Shown here: piece by piece, positions 6,879-11,827 of the stretch
How the letters are laid out: the number at the start of each line of letters is the position of its first letter
Numbering within the stretch: position 1 is the first letter of the stretch
NCBI GenBank assembly: GCA_937914785.1
Contig: CALGIV010000233.1
Location: forward strand, 1 to 11,827
Origin: an uncultured Eubacteriaceae bacterium
GTDB taxonomy: Bacteria; Bacillota; Clostridia; Eubacteriales; UBA1433
Length of the DNA: 11,827 nt
Direction: 5' to 3'
The notes under the pieces: model-generated
What the model was told of the DNA's origin: nothing
The model's input: only the letters and a program-made list of their open reading frames with translations
The model's database searches: none
Made by a program: the position numbers and the translations under genes

Positions 6879-6904
6879 AAAAAAATCCCCCGGTGCAGGG
6901 GGGA
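6879..6904 (-). terminator. Intrinsic terminator of the GntR/ABC/GNAT operon
   Basis: On the minus strand, TCCCCC and GGGGGA form a six-pair, G/C-rich stem around a 7-nt loop, followed by seven T residues (6885-6879). It begins 26 nt after the acetyltransferase stop codon. Confidence 0.85.
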
Positions 6905-6930
6905 ATGTATGTTCATTTGTGGGCCGCTTG

Positions 6931-7413
6931 CTAAGATAGATGTTTTTGCATAATACAGACGACAAAGGGCAGAGAAGTGGGCTGTATTTTTTTGACCTCG
7001 ACGAATCCGTACGCTTCGTAATAGCTTTTTAAGACGCGGTTTTGATCCATAATACCGATGGAGATAATCCGGCCTTTGTGCTTATGGATATGATCAACTG
7101 CGTAGTCCAGCAGCATTGTCCCGTAGCCCAAATGCCTCTTTGCAGGCAGGACAGCCAGGCGTGTGATCGTGTATATCTCGTCGCTTTCCCGTTTTACCGA
7201 TACACAGCCGGCCATATGCTCTTCCTCGAACAGACCGAAGAAAAGAGCGTCATTTTCGATGGCATTAAAAATATGTTGTTGCGTAATAAACGCAGGGTTG
7301 GTTGAGCAATTGTCGCTTGTCAGGCCGAACTGATCTGCGACAGTCTGAAACGAACAGGCGATGACTTGCTGCAGGACATCGATATCTTTGGTTCGTTTTA
7401 TCAGGAGGTTCAT
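6931..7413 (-). CDS. GNAT family N-acetyltransferase
   Basis: 160 residues with the GNAT fold. Motif A is strand TITRLAVLP (82-90) followed by the acetyl-CoA pyrophosphate loop RHLGYG (93-98) and helix TMLLDYAVDHI. Motif B is SYYEAYGFVEV (130-140) with the conserved Tyr-Gly-Phe. It transfers an acetyl group from acetyl-CoA to an unknown amine substrate, probably in the cytoplasm. The start ATG has AAGGAG 7 nt upstream. It is the last gene of the repressor/ABC operon, 33 nt after the permease, and is followed by the strong terminator. The substrate cannot be inferred. Confidence 0.85.
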   Translation of the reverse strand: MNLLIKRTKDIDVLQQVIACSFQTVADQFGLTSDNCSTNPAFITQQHIFNAIENDALFFGLFEEEHMAGCVSVKRESDEIYTITRLAVLPAKRHLGYGTMLLDYAVDHIHKHKGRIISIGIMDQNRVLKSYYEAYGFVEVKKIQPTSLPFVVCIMQKHLS

Positions 7414-7446
7414 TTTATTGCTCCTTTAATGTAAGATTTGCGTCGG

Positions 7447-8085
7447 TCAAACGAGTTCTTTCTTTTCATATGTTTTAAAGGAAACGATGATCGACAGGCA
7501 AAACAGGCATAGTGAAAATGCCAGCAGAATCCAGCCGATGATATAGAAATCCTTTTGAAGGTTCAGAAGGAAGACTTTCAGCAACAAATATCCTGTGCCG
7601 AGCAGGATAACGGCTGAGGCAAAGTAGGAAAAGATAAAAATAATAATACCCATCTTTTCGTTTTTGACGATATGGTTTGCGGGCAGCGTGATGCAGCCGC
7701 TGAAAAAAGCAAACGACAGGCCGATGATGGAAAAGGTAAAGTAATCGTCTGGCGTCATATTTTTTCGGATGAGGTTCATCAGAAAGCACAGGATAAAACC
7801 AATGATATAGCCGAACAGGATATGAGCGGTAAAGGTAATGTATTTTCCCATCACGATCGTCTTTTTGGTAAGGGGCATCGTAGCCTGCAGGCGGTTCCAT
7901 CCCGATGTATGGTCTAAATTCATCGTCGTCGGGGTCAGCGAAGCCAGCATAGCGGTCATCAGTGGGATGAACACGCCTGAGGGGACGAAGAAAGATAAGC
8001 TTACGCCGATGATCAGGCCGAGCAGAAGCATAATGGCCAGCGTATCTTTGGCCAGATAGATATCTTTTCTCAACAAACCTTTCAT
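7447..8085 (-). CDS. ABC-2 type transporter permease
   Basis: 212 residues with about six membrane helices (near 14-33, 36-52, 86-107, 117-135, 145-168 and 178-203). The N-terminal MKGLLRKDIYLAKDT is the amphipathic start typical of the ABC-2 permease_2 family. The short charged region NLDHTSGWNRLQATMPLTKK between helices 2 and 3 is the usual cytoplasmic contact for the ATPase. Its ATG overlaps the ATPase stop by 4 nt (ATGA), with AAGGAG upstream, so the two are translationally coupled and form one transporter. The C-terminus ends with lysine/glutamate-rich residues in the cytoplasm. The substrate is unknown; YtrA-linked ABC transporters often respond to cell-wall-active compounds. Confidence 0.85.
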   Translation of the reverse strand: MKGLLRKDIYLAKDTLAIMLLLGLIIGVSLSFFVPSGVFIPLMTAMLASLTPTTMNLDHTSGWNRLQATMPLTKKTIVMGKYITFTAHILFGYIIGFILCFLMNLIRKNMTPDDYFTFSIIGLSFAFFSGCITLPANHIVKNEKMGIIIFIFSYFASAVILLGTGYLLLKVFLLNLQKDFYIIGWILLAFSLCLFCLSIIVSFKTYEKKELV

Positions 8086-8939
8086 TGCCGTTCTCCTTTA
8101 ATATACATTAACATAATATCGTCGATCGTAACGTTGTCAATAACACAATCGGTGTATTTTCGCTGAGCCGCCGCTTTGTCGGCGGTCAGCACGTCGCAGG
8201 AATATTCCTGGCGGCGGCAGGCGATAATATCGTCGCGCTCAATTGAAGAAAATTGCTCCTTTGTACAGCGAATCAGCCCGTAATCGTAAATGAGCTCATC
8301 TTTTGTTTTACTGAACAGCAGACGGCCATTGTGAATAAACGTGATGTAATCGGCCACCTTTTCCAAGTCGCGCAGGATGTGTGATGAAACGAGAATAGCG
8401 TGGCGTTCATCCTGGATAAAGTCTAAGAACATATCGAGGATTTCATCGCGCACGATGGGGTCTAATCCGCCCGTGGGCTCGTCTAAAATCAACAATTCCG
8501 GCTGGTGCGACAGGGCGGAGGCGATGGCAAGCTTCATCTTCATCCCGCGCGAAAAGTCTTCGATTTTCTTTTTTTCAGGCAGCGACAGCTTTTTTAAATA
8601 AGTGTAAAAAACGTCTTCCTGCCAGTTGGTATAAATGTCAGCCAGAACCTTATTGATTTGTTTTGGCGTCATCGCAGGGTGAAAGTTGCTGCCGTCGAAG
8701 ACGACACCAATCTTTTCTTTGATGGCGTTATCTTCAATATCATCACGGCCAAAAATCTGTATGTATCCACTGTCTTTATGGGCGATGCCTAAAATCGTCT
8801 TGATAATCGTGCTTTTGCCGGCGCCATTCGCGCCGATTAAGCCCATAATAGAGCCATAGGGGATACTAAAAGAGACATCCTCCAAATCGAAGTTGTCATA
8901 ATGTTTCGAGAGGTTTTCTATTTGCATAATTGCCTGCAT
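8082..8939 (-). CDS. ABC transporter ATP-binding protein
   Basis: 285 residues. Walker A is GANGAGKST (36-44), the signature is a variant SRGMK (130-134) instead of LSGGQ, Walker B is LLILDEPTGGLDP (149-161) with Glu154 as general base, and the switch His is 187 in SSHILRDLE. Where the Q-loop Gln normally sits the protein reads VVFDGSNFH (79-87), a substitution I recall from related YtrB/ABC-2 ATPases. The last 85 residues are a C-terminal extension outside the ATPase core. The start ATG at 8939 lies 3 nt after the repressor gene, whose last codons supply the GAGGAGG ribosome binding site. It energises the permease encoded next. Confidence 0.9.
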   Translation of the reverse strand: MQAIMQIENLSKHYDNFDLEDVSFSIPYGSIMGLIGANGAGKSTIIKTILGIAHKDSGYIQIFGRDDIEDNAIKEKIGVVFDGSNFHPAMTPKQINKVLADIYTNWQEDVFYTYLKKLSLPEKKKIEDFSRGMKMKLAIASALSHQPELLILDEPTGGLDPIVRDEILDMFLDFIQDERHAILVSSHILRDLEKVADYITFIHNGRLLFSKTKDELIYDYGLIRCTKEQFSSIERDDIIACRRQEYSCDVLTADKAAAQRKYTDCVIDNVTIDDIMLMYIKGERQ

Positions 8940-8942
8940 CGG

Positions 8943-9320
8943 TCAGTCCTCCTCATTGTAGAATAATTGAAGCAGTGAGCAGAGCTGCTCAAGCGAAATC
9001 TTGCTGGCGCGCGCGATTTCGACGGCGTTTTGCAGATGTGCTTCAATTTCTTTTTGCTGCTCTTCTAAAATAAAATCGCTGCTTTGGCCGGAGACAAAAC
9101 TGCCGCGGCCGGTCGTCGTCTCAATAAAGCCGTCGCGCTGTAACTCTTCGTAGGCGCGCTGTGCCGTAATCACGCTGATCTGGAGTGCTTTTGCAAGCGC
9201 GCGCATAGAAGGCAGGGCTTCGCCGGGCTTTAGCTCGCCGCGCATAATCTTGGCTTTGATCTGTGCGGTGATCTGCTCGTAAATGGGTTTGGATGAGTTG
9301 TTGCTGATAATAATATCCAT
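8943..9320 (-). CDS. GntR family transcriptional regulator, YtrA type
   Basis: 125 residues. An N-terminal winged helix-turn-helix (about 11-78) has the GntR hallmarks PIYEQI, GELKPGEALPSMRALAKAL and AYEELQRDGFIETTTGRGSFV. It is followed by a short helical dimerisation tail (about 85-125) and no effector-binding domain, which defines the YtrA subfamily. These proteins normally repress their own operon, usually an ABC transporter induced by cell-wall antibiotics. The gene is first in the operon, and the perfect palindrome just upstream (9335-9375) covers its promoter and is the obvious operator. Confidence 0.9.
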   Translation of the reverse strand: MDIIISNNSSKPIYEQITAQIKAKIMRGELKPGEALPSMRALAKALQISVITAQRAYEELQRDGFIETTTGRGSFVSGQSSDFILEEQQKEIEAHLQNAVEIARASKISLEQLCSLLQLFYNEED

Positions 9321-9337
9321 AAATACGGTTTCCTTGT

Positions 9338-9366
9338 ACTATATTGTACTTATTGAACAAGTACAA
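9338..9366 (-). promoter_or_regulatory. Promoter of the GntR/ABC/GNAT operon
   Basis: On the minus strand TTGTAC (9366-9361), a 17-nt spacer and TATAGT (9343-9338) lie wholly inside the palindrome, just upstream of the regulator's ATG. Repressor binding would block both elements. Confidence 0.6.
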
Positions 9367-9372
9367 TATAGT
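9344..9372 (+). promoter_or_regulatory. Mirror-image promoter facing vanR
   Basis: By symmetry the plus strand also has TTGTAC (9344-9349), a 17-nt spacer and TATAGT (9367-9372). It would give vanRS transcripts with a leader of about 130 nt, under control of the same operator. Confidence 0.4.
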
Positions 9373-9410
9373 ACATAAAAAGCCTTCTGTCAAGCTCGTT
9401 TTTAGAAAAA

Positions 9411-9433
9411 ACGTAGAATCTTGTAAGAGAAAA
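9411..9433 (+). promoter_or_regulatory. Degenerate VanR-type boxes upstream of vanR
   Basis: ACGTAGAATC and TTGTAAGAGA repeat with 10-bp spacing just upstream of the nearer vanR promoter. The second resembles the VanR consensus TCGTANGAAANTT, as I recall it, at 7 of 11 fixed positions. It could mediate autoregulation but is much weaker than the boxes at 11313. Confidence 0.3.
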
Positions 9434-9448
9434 ACAGGAAATTGCTAC

Positions 9449-9477
9449 TTATCATTAGTTTATTCTTGTGATATGAT
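9449..9477 (+). promoter_or_regulatory. Promoter of vanRS
   Basis: TTATCA (9449-9454), a 17-nt spacer and TATGAT (9472-9477) with an extended TG at 9469-9470. It gives a short leader before the ATG at 9512. Confidence 0.55.
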
Positions 9478-9511
9478 AGAAATTAAGAAAATATTCGAAA
9501 GAAGGAGAGCT

Positions 9512-10216
9512 ATGCAGACGAATATTTTAGTGGTGGATGATGAGAAAGAAATCGCAGATCTCGTGGAGTTATATTTAAGGAATGAAGGCTATTCGGTGCA
9601 CAAGTATTATAGCGGGCAGGAAGCGCTGGACTGTATCGAAAGCGAGGAGCTGGATTTGGCCATTCTGGACGTGATGATTCCTGATATCGACGGTTTTACG
9701 ATTTGTCAGCGCATTCGCGAGCATCATCATTATCCCGTTATTATGCTTACCGCAAAGGTTGAGGATATGGACAAGATTATGGGTCTGACGATTGGCGCCG
9801 ACGATTATGTAACGAAACCGTTTAACCCTGTTGAGCTTGTCGCACGGGTTAAAGCGCAGTTGCGGCGTTATCTGCGCTATAATACAAAGGGCGTTGTTGA
9901 CGAGCAGGAAGAAGACGCCGTCGAGTATGATTTTTCAGGTTTGATTATCAATAAAGAAACGCATAAGTGCATGCTGTATGGCAAGAACCTTTCGCTTACG
10001 CCGACGGAGTTTGCGTTGTTGTGGTATCTGTGCGAGAACAAGGGGCGTGTCGTCTCCTCGGAAGAGTTGTTTGAAGCGGTATGGGGCGAAAAATACTTGG
10101 ATAACAACAATACGGTGATGGCGCATATCGGGCGGCTGCGGGAGAAGATGAACGAACCTGCACGCAATCCCAAATTCATCAAGACGGTCTGGGGGGTAGG
10201 TTATCAAATTGAGTAA
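9512..10216 (+). CDS. vanR: VanR-type response regulator (OmpR family)
   Basis: 234 residues from ATG 9512 with AAGGAG 4 nt upstream; the frame is open further upstream to 9344, but that part runs through the promoters and is not protein-like. Receiver domain 1-115: acidic pair Asp9/Asp10, phosphoacceptor Asp53 in LAILDVMIPD, Thr80 and Lys102 (TKPF). Winged-helix DNA-binding domain 138-234: SLTPTEFALLWYL, VVSSEELFEAVWGEKY, NTVMAHIGRLREKM, FIKTVWGVGYQIE. It is close to VanR regulators of glycopeptide resistance clusters. Phosphorylated by VanS, it should activate the ligase promoter. The stop overlaps the vanS start by 8 nt. Confidence 0.85.
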   Translation: MQTNILVVDDEKEIADLVELYLRNEGYSVHKYYSGQEALDCIESEELDLAILDVMIPDIDGFTICQRIREHHHYPVIMLTAKVEDMDKIMGLTIGADDYVTKPFNPVELVARVKAQLRRYLRYNTKGVVDEQEEDAVEYDFSGLIINKETHKCMLYGKNLSLTPTEFALLWYLCENKGRVVSSEELFEAVWGEKYLDNNNTVMAHIGRLREKMNEPARNPKFIKTVWGVGYQIE

Positions 10217-11318
10217 GTTGAAGTTTCGCCGTATCAGCAAAAAACAGTTGAGCAGGAGTATTACGACTCATATTTTTGTACGGTTTTTAATTACACTAAT
10301 CGTGTTCTCTGTCGCGCTCGCGCTGTTGTTTGTCATCGCGGTTGTTATCGGCAGCAGTGTGACCTGGTACAATGTTACCATTTACAATTTTCTGCGCGCG
10401 ATATTGGACCGTGCGTTCTTATTATACCTTTTCTTCTGGCTGATCGGTTTTTTTGTCATCCTGTTTTATTACTGGCGCAAGACGATGGGCTATATCGAGG
10501 ATATTACGAACGCCAGTTACCGCATCACGTCGCCGAATGAAGAATTAATTATGTTGCCGGCGGAGTTAAAGCCTGTTGAGGACCAGCTCAATCAGATTAA
10601 ATTCGATATGCTGCGCAATCAGCGCGCAGCCAAAGAAGCGGAGCAGCGCAAAAACGATTTAATCGTCTATCTGGCGCATGATCTGAAGACGCCACTGACT
10701 TCCGTGTTGGGATATTTGACGTTATTAAAAGATGAGCGTGAAATCTCGGAAGAGACTCAGACGAAGTATTTGAATGTGGCTTATGACAAAGCGGTGCGGC
10801 TTGAAGAGCTGATCAACGAGTTCTTTGAAATCACGCGATTTAATTTGTCAAACATTATCTTAGAGCAGGGGCCGGTGAATCTGGCACGCCTGCTGGAACA
10901 GCTGACATATGAGTTTGTGCCGATGCTGAAACCGAAGTCGTTGCAATATGACCTTAGGATGGAGGGTGAGCTTACTCTTACAGGAGACAGCGATAAGTTG
11001 GGGCGCGTATTCGATAATTTGATGCGCAATGCGATCAGCTACAGTTATGAAAACAGTACGATTTTGATTACGGCAAAACGTGAAGCAGAACAGCTTCACA
11101 TCTGTTTTATTAACGACGGCAATACGATACCGCCGCAAAAGCTCATTCGTATTTTCGATCAATTTTACCGGTTGGATACGTCGCGCACGACAAAATCCGG
11201 CGGTGCGGGATTGGGACTGGCGATTGCAAAGGAGATCATCGAGCTGCATCATGGCACGATCAGCGCCGAAAGTGAAGGCAATAAAATTATTTTAAAAGTT
11301 ATTCTGCCGGCATCGTAG
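10209..11318 (+). CDS. vanS: VanS-type sensor histidine kinase
   Basis: 369 residues, starting at TTG 10209 inside the end of vanR with a GGGGGTAGG site upstream. Two membrane helices (about 22-47 and 67-90) enclose a short outside loop of about 20 residues, too small for a large sensor domain, as in VanG-type VanS proteins. A helical linker (91-150) leads to the H-box DLIVYLAHDLKTPLTS with His157. The ATP-binding domain has the N-box VFDNLMRNAISY (Asn270, Asn274), a G1 box written NDGNTIP, F-box IFDQFYRLD and G2 GGAGLGLA (331-338). It should phosphorylate VanR in response to cell-wall antibiotics. The last codons and the stop overlap a VanR-type box. Confidence 0.85.
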   Translation: MSKLKFRRISKKQLSRSITTHIFVRFLITLIVFSVALALLFVIAVVIGSSVTWYNVTIYNFLRAILDRAFLLYLFFWLIGFFVILFYYWRKTMGYIEDITNASYRITSPNEELIMLPAELKPVEDQLNQIKFDMLRNQRAAKEAEQRKNDLIVYLAHDLKTPLTSVLGYLTLLKDEREISEETQTKYLNVAYDKAVRLEELINEFFEITRFNLSNIILEQGPVNLARLLEQLTYEFVPMLKPKSLQYDLRMEGELTLTGDSDKLGRVFDNLMRNAISYSYENSTILITAKREAEQLHICFINDGNTIPPQKLIRIFDQFYRLDTSRTTKSGGAGLGLAIAKEIIELHHGTISAESEGNKIILKVILPAS

Positions 11319-11345
11319 GAAAATCGTAAGAAATTCGTGATGGTT
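11313..11345 (+). promoter_or_regulatory. Tandem VanR-type binding boxes before the ligase gene
   Basis: TCGTAGGAAAA, TCGTAAGAAAT and TCGTGATGGTT repeat at exact 11-bp spacing. The first two match the VanR consensus TCGTANGAAANTT (recalled from vanA-type clusters) at 10 of 11 fixed positions; the third keeps only TCGT. One-turn spacing is typical of OmpR-family operators. The first box overlaps the vanS stop. The best candidate for a -10 is TTTAAC (11359-11364) with a poor -35, as expected for an activator-dependent promoter. Confidence 0.6.
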
Positions 11346-11386
11346 TATCGAGATTTCTTTTAACAAAAGCGAGAGAACATTTTGAC

Positions 11387-11425
11387 CCACTTTGATAAGA
11401 TTGGATTATCAAAGTGGTTTTTTTA
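11387..11425 (+). terminator. Intrinsic terminator/possible attenuator before the ligase gene
   Basis: A perfect 12-bp stem, CCACTTTGATAA (11387-11398) with TTATCAAAGTGG (11406-11417), has a 7-nt loop and is followed by TTTTTTTATTTT. It ends only about 11 nt before the GGAGG of the ligase gene. It will stop vanRS read-through, and any transcript from the VanR-box promoter must also pass it. Confidence 0.85.
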
Positions 11426-11450
11426 TTTTGTGAATTCGGAGGTAAAAAAT

Positions 11451-11827
11451 ATGAATCGTAAGAAAATTGCAGTAATCTTTGGCGGTGCGTCGCCGGAATA
11501 TGAAGTGTCTTTAAAGAGTGCGGCGGCAGTGATCGCCAATATGAATACAAGGCGGTACGAGCCGGTCTTAATCGGTATTACGCGTGGTGGACAGTGGCTG
11601 CGTTATTATGGAATTGCACAAAATGTAGAAAACGATACGTGGCATACGCATGGAAACCTGTGTGTTCCCGCGATTATTTCACCCAGTCGTGAAGTCGGCG
11701 GAATATTGGAGTATTGCCGGGGAGAATATCAGACGATGCACATCGATGCGGCGTTTCCTGTGCTGCATGGGCGCTACGGTGAAGATGGCACGGTGCAGGT
11801 GCATTTTGTCCCGCAGAAGGTCCGCTA
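11451..11827 (+). CDS. vanG: VanG-type D-alanine--D-serine/D-alanine ligase, N-terminal part only
   Basis: The start ATG follows CGGAGGT at good spacing. The first 125 codons give the N-terminal Rossmann-like domain of the D-Ala-D-X ligase family: KKIAVIFGG (4-12), EYEVSLKSA (16-24), GITRGGQWL (42-50) and FPVLHGRYGEDGTVQ. EYEVSL, the NDTWH region and the HGxxGEDGT block resemble VanG, which makes D-Ala-D-Ser-ending precursors with low vancomycin affinity. Specificity is set by residues outside the window, so a housekeeping Ddl cannot be fully excluded, but the position directly behind vanRS favours VanG. After GTVQ the last nine or so residues no longer fit the expected G-(A/L/I)-F-E-L-A-G block, hinting at a frameshift or poor sequence at the window end. 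Confidence 0.75.
   Translation, partial: MNRKKIAVIFGGASPEYEVSLKSAAAVIANMNTRRYEPVLIGITRGGQWLRYYGIAQNVENDTWHTHGNLCVPAIISPSREVGGILEYCRGEYQTMHIDAAFPVLHGRYGEDGTVQVHFVPQKVR

Larger units (their letters stand above)
9335..9375. promoter_or_regulatory. Perfect palindromic operator between the GntR operon and vanR
   Basis: Two 17-bp perfectly complementary arms (9335-9351 and 9359-9375) flank a 7-bp centre (ATTGAAC). Each arm contains two GTAC tetramers. This is the size and position expected for a YtrA-type GntR operator. Confidence 0.75.

Noticed and set aside
9344..9511. 56-codon N-terminal extension of VanR
   Set aside because: It overlaps the operator and promoters, has no ribosome binding site, and VanR proteins start at the MQTNILVVDD position.
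11382..11410. TTGACC-17-ATTATC as a ligase promoter
   Set aside because: The -10 is poor and lies within the terminator stem; the hairpin explains the sequence better.
1..11827. CRISPR array, tRNA or rRNA genes
   Set aside because: No regularly spaced repeats and no cloverleaf or rRNA-like sequence were seen.

Overview
The window looks like chromosomal DNA of a low-to-mid GC Gram-positive-type bacterium (Bacillota, possibly a gut anaerobe). I base this on strong AGGAGG-type ribosome binding sites on nearly every gene, frequent TTG/GTG starts, U-tailed intrinsic terminators, a YtrA-type GntR/ABC operon, LytTR and LiaF-like proteins, and a VanR/VanS pair feeding a VanG-type ligase. The exact taxon cannot be read from the sequence.

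Layout, left to right. (1) 1-1081, minus strand: an esterase-D-type serine hydrolase broken by an in-frame TAA, followed 12 nt later by a lipoprotein that runs off the window. (2) 1097-4192, plus strand: a two-gene unit with its own promoter and terminator. It encodes a 784-residue protein (ribokinase-like N-terminus, AAA+ ATPase, C-terminal RyR domain) and a 185-residue SLOG/LOG-fold protein. Domain content suggests a nucleotide- or ligand-sensing system of the conflict/signalling type, and I regard it as the best candidate for a poorly described system here. (3) 4193-5580: a visibly A/T-richer island with an orphan alpha/alpha-toroid-like protein, flanked by two copies of a palindromic 23-bp repeat. 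A relic of an IS1182-type transposase lies next to the right-hand copy. (4) 5590-6793, minus: a LytTR DNA-binding protein and a LiaF-like membrane protein in one operon. (5) 6879-9375, minus: a GntR (YtrA-type) repressor, ABC-2 ATPase, ABC-2 permease and GNAT acetyltransferase operon with a promoter buried in a perfect 17-bp-arm palindrome, closed by an intrinsic terminator. (6) 9335-11827, plus: vanR, vanS, and the first 125 codons of a VanG-type D-Ala-D-Ser/D-Ala ligase, cut off by the window end.

How it fits together: regions 4 to 6 form an envelope-stress and glycopeptide-response neighbourhood (LiaF/LytTR sensing, repressor-controlled ABC transporter, Van two-component system with a precursor-modifying ligase). 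The intergenic palindrome carries mirror-image promoters, so the GntR repressor could also affect vanRS transcription. Between vanS and the ligase there are tandem VanR-type boxes and then an intrinsic terminator just before the ligase ribosome binding site, which suggests promoter control plus possible attenuation. Regions 2 and 3 look like independently acquired accessory modules.
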